Under the pieces are notes generated by a model. It was not told the DNA's origin and ran no database searches. It saw only the letters and a program-made list of their open reading frames with translations. Both the position numbers and the translations under genes were made by a program. A stretch of 64,000 bases of DNA from Chloroflexi bacterium bin20 (GTDB lineage: Bacteria; Chloroflexota; Anaerolineae; Aggregatilineales; Phototrophicaceae), in assembly GCA_002238485.1 (NCBI GenBank), contig MPMG01000007.1, positions 99,940 through 163,939 of the forward strand. Direction: 5' to 3'. This document shows, piece by piece, positions 1-7,109 of the stretch. The stretch's first letter is position 1. Each line of letters opens with the position of its first letter.

Positions 1-859
1 CGCCTTCAGAATCAGCATAGAAGAATTGGCTCAGCCGCTGCAAGTCCGCATGACGGGTTGATTTCGCAACGATTTTCTCAAGGCGCAGCGAGACGCTGGC
101 CCGAGAGAAGGCCTCCTCGAGTCGCTGCCTGGCGCTGCGACTGCGGCTGGCTGATGGCGCATCGGTCGCCTGTGTCAGGGTGATGTGCAGCCGGGGGATT
201 GCCCTCGCCAGCGCCGCCAATAGTTGTGCTTGCACGCGGGTAAATTGGTCGAAGCCATCGACAAGCAGCAATTCAGGTCCAGCCACGATTTGCGTCTGCT
301 CTTGCAGTTTCGCCAGCGCCAGCCATCCCTCGCCTTCAAGATCTGCCAGCCGATTTTCGCGCAGCTGCCGCTGATACCGCGCATAGATTGCGGCTAGTTC
401 GCGGTCTTTGGGATTTTGCGAGGCTTTTGCATAGGCATCCGCGCTGATGCCGCACTGCTTGAATTCGTCAAAGAGCCGCGCCAGCACCGTGACGAATCCG
501 CGTGTGTCGGCGATGCCATGGAAGACGCGCAGCTCGTCCGCCGCATGCATATCCTGCAACAGACCGCGCAAAAAGCTGAAGCGCGCTGCTTCATTCAGGC
601 GGCGCACAGGCTCTTCTGCCAAGCGCAGCAAATGGGCGTTCAAACCATAAAAGTCGAAGAAGTCGATATTGAAGTGCACATGCTGGCGATCATCGTCCAG
701 CGCCAGACGTTCGCGAAAATATAGCTCTTGACGGCGCGTCGCCAGCAGCATCCAAACGCGCGGGAAACCAGCCTGCGACCGCACTGTCCTCCGCAACAAG
801 TCCAGCATCGCTTGCGTTTTGCCGATGCCTTCTGGCGCAAGATGCAATATGCCCGCCAC
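1..859 (-). CDS. AddB/RexB-like helicase-nuclease subunit (3' end outside window)
   Basis: Partial gene of about 286 codons that runs off the left edge. The start is a GTG at 859 preceded by a perfect AGGAGG (865-870) at 5-nt spacing. The Shine-Dalgarno overlaps the stop of the upstream gene, so the two are co-translated. The N-terminus has a P-loop-like APEGIGKT at residues 8-15, then a mostly helical region with motifs LLVDGFDQF and HITLTQATDAP. These resemble the Walker B and motif III segments of the inactivated UvrD-like helicase fold in AddB. AddB proteins work with AddA in double-strand break processing and usually carry a C-terminal PD-(D/E)XK nuclease, which would lie outside this window. 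A UvrD-family protein of other function is possible. Confidence 0.65.
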   Translation of the reverse strand, partial: MAGILHLAPEGIGKTQAMLDLLRRTVRSQAGFPRVWMLLATRRQELYFRERLALDDDRQHVHFNIDFFDFYGLNAHLLRLAEEPVRRLNEAARFSFLRGLLQDMHAADELRVFHGIADTRGFVTVLARLFDEFKQCGISADAYAKASQNPKDRELAAIYARYQRQLRENRLADLEGEGWLALAKLQEQTQIVAGPELLLVDGFDQFTRVQAQLLAALARAIPRLHITLTQATDAPSASRSRSARQRLEEAFSRASVSLRLEKIVAKSTRHADLQRLSQFFYADSEG

Positions 860-868
860 CGCCGCCTC

Positions 869-1609
869 CTAGTGATAAAGCAGATCAACCGCCTGCTGGG
901 TTCTGCGCGCGTCCAGCCGCCGCGATGCAAAATAGCTGTTGCGCAGCCCCGGCACAAAAGCGCTGGCATGCACGACCGGCACAGCTGGCTGCTGCAAACG
1001 AATTTGCGCTGCTGGCTCTTCGCGCATGAAGACCACCGCCGCGAATACGGGCACGCCGACCAATCCTCGCGCTCGCATTGCCGACTTGACTCGCAGCGCG
1101 CTCGCAAGCACCTCTCGCGTGGGGTTCCAGCGCAGCGCCCGCCATTTGCCAGCGCGTCCTCGCCGCAGCCAACTGCCGCCTTCATTGAAGTACTCGCCGC
1201 GCCGCCGGGTGATGCGCAGCAACAAAACGCCATGCCCGCTGACCAGCGCCGCGTCCACATAGCCGGTGCCGCGCTGGCTGATATTGCGGATGAAGACAAA
1301 ATGTTGATCCAGCTGCGTCGCCAACTGCTCGCCCAGTTCCCAAGCCAGGGCGTTGTCGGTGCGCCAGCTCACAGCCCGCAGCGCCAGCAGCATGGAGGCG
1401 ATGCACAGCAGCGCGCCCACCGGCAGCATGCTTTTGCGCGCCAGATCATACAAGGCGTATGCGCTGTTGCTGGGCACAGCCAGATTTACGATATGCAAGC
1501 CGATTCCCGCCATCAGCAGCGCCGCGCCCAGCAGAAAAAGCACAGCCGCCGCGAGCAGGGCATCGCGCGAGCGTCGATTCAGCCGCCGTGTCGGGGCGAC
1601 ATTTTGCAT
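869..1609 (-). CDS. membrane-anchored NERD-like domain protein
   Basis: The protein has 246 residues. The ATG at 1609 is chosen because GGGAGG lies 5 nt upstream; an in-frame GTG at 1624 is the alternative. There is a basic N-terminus followed by two hydrophobic segments at about residues 18-41 and 60-78. The soluble part contains GYVDAALVSGHGVLLLRITRR, shortened here to the key features VDAAL and GHGVLLL. This matches the core of NERD (nuclease-related) domains, but the usual Lys after the second strand is Arg. NERD proteins are linked to nucleic acid processing. The stop overlaps the Shine-Dalgarno of the AddB-like gene, so the two form an operon. Function is unproven. Confidence 0.55.
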   Translation of the reverse strand: MQNVAPTRRLNRRSRDALLAAAVLFLLGAALLMAGIGLHIVNLAVPSNSAYALYDLARKSMLPVGALLCIASMLLALRAVSWRTDNALAWELGEQLATQLDQHFVFIRNISQRGTGYVDAALVSGHGVLLLRITRRRGEYFNEGGSWLRRGRAGKWRALRWNPTREVLASALRVKSAMRARGLVGVPVFAAVVFMREEPAAQIRLQQPAVPVVHASAFVPGLRNSYFASRRLDARRTQQAVDLLYH

Positions 1610-1709
1610 GCGCGCCTCCCGCACCCTTGGTCTCGTCTAAGAGTGTAGCCCATCGCGCCGAGCTGGCAATCTGCGCCTGCATTGCCGCGCGTGCCTGGAC
1701 GGTCGCTAC

Positions 1710-1715
1710 TATAAT
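1710..1715 (+). promoter_or_regulatory. -10 element (TATAAT) upstream of the histidine kinase
   Basis: A perfect TATAAT lies 56 nt before the kinase start codon. No good -35 hexamer is present at 16-18 nt, so this is either a weak promoter or one that needs an activator. Confidence 0.35.
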
Positions 1716-1771
1716 GGCAGCTACTTGGCGGCAGCCACATCGACTGGGCAGGCCAGACCGCGGAATCCAAT

Positions 1772-2995
1772 ATGAGCCACTTGCCACGCGAAACCCGCAG
1801 CGAAGCAGATGCTGGCTTGGGCGGCGTACACCGTTTTGGCAGCGCCAGCGAATCGCTCTTCCGGCGTTTGTATTTGCGCCTCAGCCGTCAGCGAGCTGCA
1901 CAAATTGATGGTCTGCAAGCGCGCCTGAGCACCCTGCAGCAGCGGCAGCAGAGCCAAAGCAGCCAACTGGAACGTCTGCAAGCCATCTTCGCCAGCCTCG
2001 AAGAAGGCATTATCGTGCAAGATACCAGCGGCAAGGTCACCATGATGAATCGCACCGCCGAAGCCATGCTGGGCGGCAAGCGCAATTTCTGGGGCAGCGC
2101 GCTGGGCACGCTTTTTGAGCAATACCGCCATGTGCAGACTACCAGCGCCGAGTTGATGCCCCTGGGCGAATCGGACGAGTTGCCGCTGAACAACCGCATC
2201 GTGCGCGCGCAGTTGAGCGCCATAGGCGACGAAAGCAATCAGCGCATCGGCACAGTCATGATTCTGCGCGATGTGACGCACGATGCCCTGGCCCTGCGCT
2301 TGAAAGACGGCTTCGTGGCGCATATCGCACGCGAGCTGGCTAGCCCTGTCAACGTGATCAAATTGGCGGGCGAACTGCTTATGGCTCAGCCCGAAGATGC
2401 TGCTGTCAACCAGCGCCTGCTCGACAAGTTGCTGCACAATGTCGATATGCTGGACCAGTTGGCCTTGGAGCTGCTGGATATCGCACAGTTGAAGGCTGGC
2501 AGCCTGGATGTGCTTCGCGAGCCGCTGCGCATAGAACAGGTGGTTTGGTCGGTGGTCAATGGAATGGACGCAGCGCTTTCCAGCCGGGGCATCGACCTGT
2601 TGGTGATGACGCGCGGCATCAGTGGCCTGCATGTGCGCGGCGACGATACGCGGCTGCAGTGGGCGCTGGGACATCTGGTCCGCAATGGCGCTGATTATGG
2701 GCGCGAAGGTGGTTATGTGGCGGTGGCTGCACGCGGCGAGGATCGCGGTGGCAAGCGCTATGCTCTGGTCAGCGTGAGCGACAATGGCATCGGCATCAAG
2801 CCAGCCGATATGCCGCATATTTTCGAGCGATTTTATCGGGGCGATGCTGCCCAGGCGCCGCGTGGCCTCGGGCAAGGCTTATTTGTTGCGCGCGCCATTG
2901 CCCAGGCGCATGGCGGCTTTTTGAACGTCGAGAGTCGCGAGGGCGTCGGCAGCATTTTCACGCTGGGCATCCCGCAAGTCGCGGCGACCGGCTAG
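1772..2995 (+). CDS. orphan sensor histidine kinase-like protein lacking the H-box histidine
   Basis: The protein has 407 residues and no membrane segments. A coiled coil (about 40-70) is followed by a PAS domain (about 70-170), a HisKA-like dimerisation region (about 178-245) and a HATPase domain (about 285-400). ATP-binding boxes are recognisable: N box (HLVRNGAD), G1 (DNGIGI), F box (FERFYRG) and a slightly unusual G2 (GLGQGLF). In the H box the family normally reads SHELRTP. Here it reads AHIARELASP, so the canonical His is Arg187 and the nearest His is His184, three residues upstream. No response regulator is adjacent. It may be a pseudokinase that senses ATP or partners, or it may use His184. 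Confidence 0.85.
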   Translation: MSHLPRETRSEADAGLGGVHRFGSASESLFRRLYLRLSRQRAAQIDGLQARLSTLQQRQQSQSSQLERLQAIFASLEEGIIVQDTSGKVTMMNRTAEAMLGGKRNFWGSALGTLFEQYRHVQTTSAELMPLGESDELPLNNRIVRAQLSAIGDESNQRIGTVMILRDVTHDALALRLKDGFVAHIARELASPVNVIKLAGELLMAQPEDAAVNQRLLDKLLHNVDMLDQLALELLDIAQLKAGSLDVLREPLRIEQVVWSVVNGMDAALSSRGIDLLVMTRGISGLHVRGDDTRLQWALGHLVRNGADYGREGGYVAVAARGEDRGGKRYALVSVSDNGIGIKPADMPHIFERFYRGDAAQAPRGLGQGLFVARAIAQAHGGFLNVESREGVGSIFTLGIPQVAATG

Positions 2996-3043
2996 CCATT
3001 GTCAGCGCCGAAACCAGCGTATGCTTGTGCAGGACAGATTCTC

Positions 3044-3535
3044 ATGCCGCACTTGATTGACGGACACAACCTCATCGCCAGCCTGCCTGATATCGGCATG
3101 GACGACCCGCACAAAGAAGCCAAACTCGTCAACAAGCTGAAAAGTTGGGCGGCCGCCACGCGCAAGAAGTGCACGATCGTCTTCGACCGCGGATTGCCTG
3201 GCGGCGCATCAAAAATGGGCAGCAGCGTTGTCAAAGTCATCTTCGCGGCAGATCAGCGCAGCGATGCCGACACGTTGATCAAGAGCCGCATCAGTCGCGC
3301 CCGCGATCGCAGCGCCTATACCATCGTCTCGTCCGACAGCGATGTGCGCATCTTTGCCCAGCGCAATGGCCTGAAAGTCATCACATCCGCCGCTTTCTCT
3401 GGCGAATTGCAAGTCAAAGCGCGCCCGCAGCCCGCCCGCGGCGAAGAGGTCAATCCAGTCATCAGCGAAGCTGAAGTCGATGAACTGCTCGAATTGTTCG
3501 ATGCCCCCGACCCCAACCCTCCTCCCCCAAAATGA
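3044..3535 (+). CDS. YacP-like NYN domain RNase
   Basis: The protein has 163 residues starting at MPHLIDGHNL; a TTG at 2999 would add 15 poorly conserved residues. NYN/PIN-fold signs are LIDGHN (residues 4-9), an acidic DADTLIK, and VSSDSDV near residue 105, which supplies the metal-binding aspartates. It matches the YacP (DUF901) family of predicted ribonucleases, which in Bacillus is Rae1, a ribosome-associated RNase. The tail DPNPPPPK and the stop lie within a CCCTCCCCC-type intergenic repeat, so the C-terminus is probably repeat-derived. It follows the histidine kinase by 48 nt. Confidence 0.8.
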   Translation: MPHLIDGHNLIASLPDIGMDDPHKEAKLVNKLKSWAAATRKKCTIVFDRGLPGGASKMGSSVVKVIFAADQRSDADTLIKSRISRARDRSAYTIVSSDSDVRIFAQRNGLKVITSAAFSGELQVKARPQPARGEEVNPVISEAEVDELLELFDAPDPNPPPPK

Positions 3536-3544
3536 GGGCGGCGG
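3515..3544 (+). repeat. C-rich dispersed repeat, AATGAGGG subtype
   Basis: This is an imperfect palindrome of a CCCTCCTCCCCC run, an AAAATGA centre, then GAGGGCGG. Related copies are at 50641 and 56146. It covers the last codons and the stop of the NYN gene. Confidence 0.45.
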
Positions 3545-3650
3545 CTTTCTTTCGCTTTTTTTCCAAGTTGTCGACGGTTTTCGCTCATTCTTTGCCTCCC
3601 ATCGTCTTTTCTGGGGGCGAAGGAGGTACTCCGCACGAGACTCTTGCGGC

Positions 3651-3679
3651 TTTACGCGCCCGCGCAAGTTCTGTATCAT
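3651..3679 (+). promoter_or_regulatory. sigma-A promoter of the tRNA-Pro/Gly/Met cluster
   Basis: The -35 is TTTACG, the spacer is 17 nt and the -10 is TATCAT. It ends 10 nt before tRNA-Pro, which fits a short tRNA leader. Confidence 0.55.
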
Positions 3680-3689
3680 CTGGGGCAGG

Positions 3690-3766
3690 CGGGGCGTGGC
3701 GCAGTCCGGTAGCGCGCGCGGTTTGGGTCCGCGAGGTCCTCGGTTCAAATCCGGGCGCCCCGACCA
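3690..3766 (+). tRNA. tRNA-Pro (TGG)
   Basis: Full cloverleaf: acceptor CGGGGCG/CGCCCCG, anticodon stem CGCGG/CCGCG with loop TTTGGGT (anticodon TGG at 3724-3726), and T loop TTCAAAT. The CCA end is encoded (ACCA at 3763-3766), unlike in the other tRNAs here. Confidence 0.95.
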
Positions 3767-3767
3767 G

Positions 3768-3838
3768 GCGGGTATGGTGTAACGGTAGCACTCCACCCTT
3801 CCAAGGTGTCAGTACGGGTTCGAATCCCGTTACCCGCT
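3768..3838 (+). tRNA. tRNA-Gly (TCC)
   Basis: Acceptor GCGGGTA/TACCCGC, anticodon loop CTTCCAA (TCC), T arm ACGGG-TTCGAAT-CCCGT. The outermost anticodon-stem pair is C-T. No CCA is encoded. It begins 1 nt after tRNA-Pro, so they share a transcript. Confidence 0.93.
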
Positions 3839-3854
3839 TCGTTGCAAGACCGCC

Positions 3855-3927
<73 letters not shown>

Positions 3928-3930
3928 TCA

Positions 3931-4725
3931 TCACCGCCAGCGCCGATGCGTTCGAATGCGGTCATAGGCGCGTTTGACTTCTTTGAAGCGCCGCTCGGCT
4001 TCGCCTTTGTCGTGCGCGCTGACATCGGGGTGATATTCGCGAGCGAGCTTGCGAAACGCTTCTTTGACAGCGGCTTGCCCTGCGCCCACCTCGATCTCCA
4101 ATGCCAGATACGCCGCGTTGATGGGTTCGCCGTCGCCCCCCTGGCTGCCTTGGCTGCGATAATGAAAACGTTGGCGGGCTCGTTCTTCGCTGATGCGGCG
4201 TTTGAAATGCTGCGAGGCGATATCGCCCACAAACCAGCTGCCACGGATATTCGTCTGATAATCGCGCCGCCGCACAGAAACGGCATCGCAGGGGAAGTCG
4301 CCGCTGTGCCAAACCATGAATTCGCCGCGCTGGGGACTTTCATCCAGATTGACCTGGAGAATCCGCAGCCCTTCTTTGCCTTGGCTGTAGGCATAAATCG
4401 CGCCCAATGTCATCACGCGCAGGTCATCTTGCCAATCGCGCAGGCGTCCACAATATCCATCGCCGGGCAGCAGCGCCACATCCACCAGAAAAAGCGTGCC
4501 GATGCCGCCGCTGGTGTTCTGCTTGAGGATGCTCTTTATCTGACGCGGCTTGGGCGCTTTGGCGAGCAGGTAGATGTGCAGGTGGCTGTTCATCCAGGTT
4601 TCGACCACGATATCGGGTTCATGCGATCGCGCGGTCAATGCGGGTTCTGGGCGCGCGCTGGCGAACTTGACATCCTGGATATGGCGGAAGCGCTCGCGGA
4701 TCTGCTCGCTGATCGGCTGGGGCAT
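3931..4725 (-). CDS. DnaJ (J-domain) protein with an unusual N-terminal domain
   Basis: The protein has 264 residues. The J domain is at the C-terminus (about 200-260) with the diagnostic HPD in REYHPDVSAHD, preceded by the helix VKEAFRKLA and followed by RRFKEVKRAYDRI. This is the reverse of classical DnaJ, which starts with the J domain. The first 190 residues (including HLHIYLLAKAP, GTLFLVDVALLPGDG and GEFMVWHSGDFP) are not a family I recognise. It probably recruits DnaK/Hsp70 to a specific client. It is convergent with the tRNA cluster and has its own promoter upstream. Confidence 0.75.
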   Translation of the reverse strand: MPQPISEQIRERFRHIQDVKFASARPEPALTARSHEPDIVVETWMNSHLHIYLLAKAPKPRQIKSILKQNTSGGIGTLFLVDVALLPGDGYCGRLRDWQDDLRVMTLGAIYAYSQGKEGLRILQVNLDESPQRGEFMVWHSGDFPCDAVSVRRRDYQTNIRGSWFVGDIASQHFKRRISEERARQRFHYRSQGSQGGDGEPINAAYLALEIEVGAGQAAVKEAFRKLAREYHPDVSAHDKGEAERRFKEVKRAYDRIRTHRRWR

Positions 4726-4754
4726 GGGCGGCTGCTTTTGACTGTGGCGGACAG

Positions 4755-4783
4755 ATTATACTGAATGCAGCGGGATTCGTGAG
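4755..4783 (-). promoter_or_regulatory. promoter of the J-domain gene
   Basis: A perfect -10 TATAAT (4755-4760, minus strand) has CTCACG as a partial -35 at 17 nt. The predicted start is about 22 nt before the ATG. Confidence 0.45.
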
Positions 4784-4794
4784 CGGCGAAAATC

Positions 4795-4965
4795 ATGCAA
4801 TGGATTGCCACAGAGGCGCAGAGGCGCAACCTTGTATTCTATGTTCACTCTCGTGATCAGCTGCGCTACCAGCTTGATCAAAATCCGGGCGTGGTGATTT
4901 CGGTGGATGTGCACCATCACATCGCAATGCAGGGACGACTTCGTACGGCACCCAAATTCAAGTAG
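4795..4965 (+). CDS. small ORF of 56 codons, doubtful
   Basis: The ORF encodes MQWIATEAQRRN followed by a segment ending HHHIAMQGR. The early part is made by a CACAGAGGCGCAGAGG dispersed repeat that often gives spurious ATEAQRR peptides. Base composition is lower in GC than in neighbouring genes. There is no clear ribosome binding site. It could be a decayed gene fragment. The rest of the 4726-5158 gap holds promoters, one palindromic repeat and no other gene that I can see. Confidence 0.2.
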   Translation: MQWIATEAQRRNLVFYVHSRDQLRYQLDQNPGVVISVDVHHHIAMQGRLRTAPKFK

Positions 4966-5051
4966 TTACTGCTGCGGGCGACTCACAGTGTCGTCCCTGC
5001 CAATGACTTGATGTCCACAGATTTCAGCACTCCCGAAAAAATCTCGCAGAT

Positions 5052-5091
5052 ACCCCTTCCTCCCGACTTTTCGTGTGGGGACCGAGGGAGG
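5052..5091 (+). repeat. GACTTTTCG palindromic intergenic element, copy 1
   Basis: The core CTCCCGACTTTTCG is followed by GTGTGGGGACCGAGGGAGG. It is slightly degenerate in the 3' arm. It lies in the gap upstream of the tRNA-Val promoter. Confidence 0.6.
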
Positions 5092-5112
5092 TAAACTGAA
5101 GAAGCGAATACC

Positions 5113-5140
5113 TTGCATACCGTGCACAACGGGTTATACT
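5113..5140 (+). promoter_or_regulatory. sigma-A promoter of tRNA-Val
   Basis: -35 TTGCAT, 16-nt spacer, -10 TATACT. The predicted transcription start is about 12 nt before the mature tRNA 5' end. Confidence 0.65.
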
Positions 5141-5158
5141 TGATGCGCAAAGATGTAG

Positions 5159-5231
5159 GGGCCGTTAGCTCAACTGGCAGAGCGCCTCGTTGACGTCGAG
5201 GAGGTTACAGGTTCGAGTCCTGTACAGCCCA
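5159..5231 (+). tRNA. tRNA-Val (GAC)
   Basis: Acceptor GGGCCGT/ACAGCCC has one C-A mismatch at pair 5-68. Anticodon stem CCTCG/CGAGG with loop TTGACGT gives GAC. T arm ACAGG-TTCGAGT-CCTGT. No CCA is encoded. The 3' half overlaps the antisense end of the B12 transporter ATPase gene. Confidence 0.92.
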
Positions 5232-6023
5232 CAGTCTATAGGACCGTCCTCTGAGGCGGTCATTTTTGTTGTGATTGGCTGCAAAGCTGAAGTTATCAAT
5301 GCCAAAAGTCTCGCTCAGGCTGCCATCTCGCAGCACGGCTGCCGGCGAGCCAACTTTCATCCCGCTTTCGTTCATCAGCCACAATTCATCACAATAGCGC
5401 AGCGCCAGATCCAGCTCGTGCGTGCAAACGAGAACGGCCCGATCGGCATCCCGGGTCAGCCGCCGCAGCAGGCGCAACGTTTCCAGCCGGCGCGGATAAT
5501 CCAGGAAGGCGGTCGGCTCGTCCAGCAGCATAAGCGGGCAATCTTGCGTCAATGCGCGTGCGATCATCAGCTTTTGCCGCTGCCCATCACTAAGCTGGGA
5601 GACGCGCTGCTCTGCCAGATCGGTCGCGCCCACCGCCTGCAATGCCCAGGCGACCTGCGCGTGGTCGGACTTGCTGAGCCTGCCCAGCCAGTCGCTGTGC
5701 GGGTATCTGCCCAATGCCACGAGCGCATAGCCATTGAGCAGACTGGCTTGAGGCGCAGCCGTCAACACGATGCACAGCCGCCGCGCCACATCGAGCGGCA
5801 ACATGCGGGCTGCCTCTTCGCCATCTAGCAGCACTTGACCGGCCAGCGGCGCCTGCATACAAGCCAGCGTACGCAGCAATGTCGATTTGCCGACGCCATT
5901 CGCGCCCAATATGCCGACCAGGCTGCCTCGCCCCAACTGCAAGTCCAGGTCGCGGGCCAGCACGATGTTGCCCCGCCGCCGCCGATAACCGATAGTCAGC
6001 GCTCGCGTTTCCAGCGCCATCAT
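5205..6023 (-). CDS. btuD: cobalamin ABC transporter, ATP-binding protein
   Basis: The protein has 272 residues. Walker A is GANGVGKST (about 41-49), the signature is QLSDGQRQK, Walker B is LMLLDEPTAFLD, and the switch His is in CTHELD. The first ATG (6023) shares its A with the TGA of btuC (TGATG), so translation is coupled. It is the last gene of the riboswitch-controlled btuFCD operon and drives import by ATP hydrolysis at the inner face of the membrane. About 20 codons at the 3' end run antisense through the tRNA-Val terminator and tRNA body. The stop TAA lies within the tRNA T-arm region, so these residues (after SFAANHN) are probably not functional. Confidence 0.9.
   Translation of the reverse strand: MMALETRALTIGYRRRRGNIVLARDLDLQLGRGSLVGILGANGVGKSTLLRTLACMQAPLAGQVLLDGEEAARMLPLDVARRLCIVLTAAPQASLLNGYALVALGRYPHSDWLGRLSKSDHAQVAWALQAVGATDLAEQRVSQLSDGQRQKLMIARALTQDCPLMLLDEPTAFLDYPRRLETLRLLRRLTRDADRAVLVCTHELDLALRYCDELWLMNESGMKVGSPAAVLRDGSLSETFGIDNFSFAANHNKNDRLRGRSYRLWAVQDSNL
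5242..5267 (+). terminator. intrinsic terminator of tRNA-Val
   Basis: Stem GACCG/CGGTC extended by CCT/AGG with a 3-nt loop, followed by ATTTTTG. It starts 11 nt after the tRNA. Confidence 0.6.
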
Positions 6024-7108
6024 CAAGACAGCCCCCGCGCCTGTCGCAGCACGACCAGCATAACCACCGGCGCGCCCATCAAGGCAGTCACCACATTCAG
6101 CGGCAGCACGATATTGCTGCCCGGAAGCTCGGCGATCAGCCCGGCCGCCAGCGCCACGCAAGCCCCCGCCAAAATCGTGCCCGGCAGCAGCAAACGATGG
6201 TCGGAGCTGCTCAGCAAGCCGCGACAAATGTGCGGCACGGCAATGCCGATGAAAGCGATGGGTCCGCAAAATGCCGTGACCGCGCTGACAAGCAGAGCTG
6301 TCGCCAGCACGATGCCCAGCCGTGTCTGCCGCATGGGCACGCCCAGACTGCGCGCATAATCCTCGCTCAGCAACAGCGCATTGAGCGGTTTGACTTGCGC
6401 CGCCGCCAGCAGCAAGCCCGCCACGACAATCAACGTCAGGATCGGCAGCTGTTGGCTGGTTACGCCGCTGAACGAGCCGAAAGTCCAGTTGATGTAGGCC
6501 TGGATGCGCTCGGGCAAAGCGAAGTAGAGCAGCAGGCTGACCAACGCCGCTACCAGATAACCGAACATCAGCCCCAGGATGAGCAGGGTAACGCCATTGG
6601 GGATGCGCGCCGCCACCAGCAAGACCAGCGTCATTGTCAATGCCGCGCCCAGCCCGGCCGCCGCCGTCAGCAGCAGATCGCCAGCCAGGTTCTGGCCAGC
6701 CAGCAGGATGCCACCAGCCGTGCCCGCTCCAAGCACCACCAGCGCCACACCCAGACTCGCGCCCGACGACACGCCCAGCACAAATGGCTCGGCCAGCGGA
6801 TTGCGAAAATAGGTCTGCATCAGCAACCCGCTGACTCCCAGCGCCATGCCCGCCAGCATGGCTGTCAAGGTCTTGGGCAAGCGGAACTTGAGCACAATGT
6901 TGGTCCAGGCAGCGTTCTCCGCTTCTCCACCCAGCAGTGTTGCGATGATCTGCTCCAGCGGAATAGATGCCGAGCCCAGCGCCAGGCTCAACATCAGCAG
7001 CAGGCACATCAGCAGCGCCAGCGCGACCAGCAGCAATGGTTTTGCGCCGGCGTATTCGCGCCCCTGCCAGGCGCTTAGCACGATGGGCAAGCGTGGGGGG
7101 CGCAGCAT
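6023..7108 (-). CDS. btuC: cobalamin ABC transporter, FecCD-family permease
   Basis: The protein has 361 residues with about ten hydrophobic segments, typical of the BtuC/FecD family. Motifs include GVSSGASLG near residue 137 and the coupling-helix region ITAFCGPIAFIGIAVPHICR, of which the key part is GPIAFIGIAVPH. It starts 1 nt after the btuF stop and overlaps btuD by 1 nt. The family carries B12, siderophores or heme. The cobalamin riboswitch at the head of the operon points to B12 or a corrinoid. Confidence 0.92.
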   Translation of the reverse strand: MLRPPRLPIVLSAWQGREYAGAKPLLLVALALLMCLLLMLSLALGSASIPLEQIIATLLGGEAENAAWTNIVLKFRLPKTLTAMLAGMALGVSGLLMQTYFRNPLAEPFVLGVSSGASLGVALVVLGAGTAGGILLAGQNLAGDLLLTAAAGLGAALTMTLVLLVAARIPNGVTLLILGLMFGYLVAALVSLLLYFALPERIQAYINWTFGSFSGVTSQQLPILTLIVVAGLLLAAAQVKPLNALLLSEDYARSLGVPMRQTRLGIVLATALLVSAVTAFCGPIAFIGIAVPHICRGLLSSSDHRLLLPGTILAGACVALAAGLIAELPGSNIVLPLNVVTALMGAPVVMLVVLRQARGLS

Positions 7109-7109
7109 A

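Noticed and set aside
1721..2875. Antisense ORF of 384 residues opposite the histidine kinase
   Set aside because: No motif in this frame; the forward frame has PAS and HATPase boxes.
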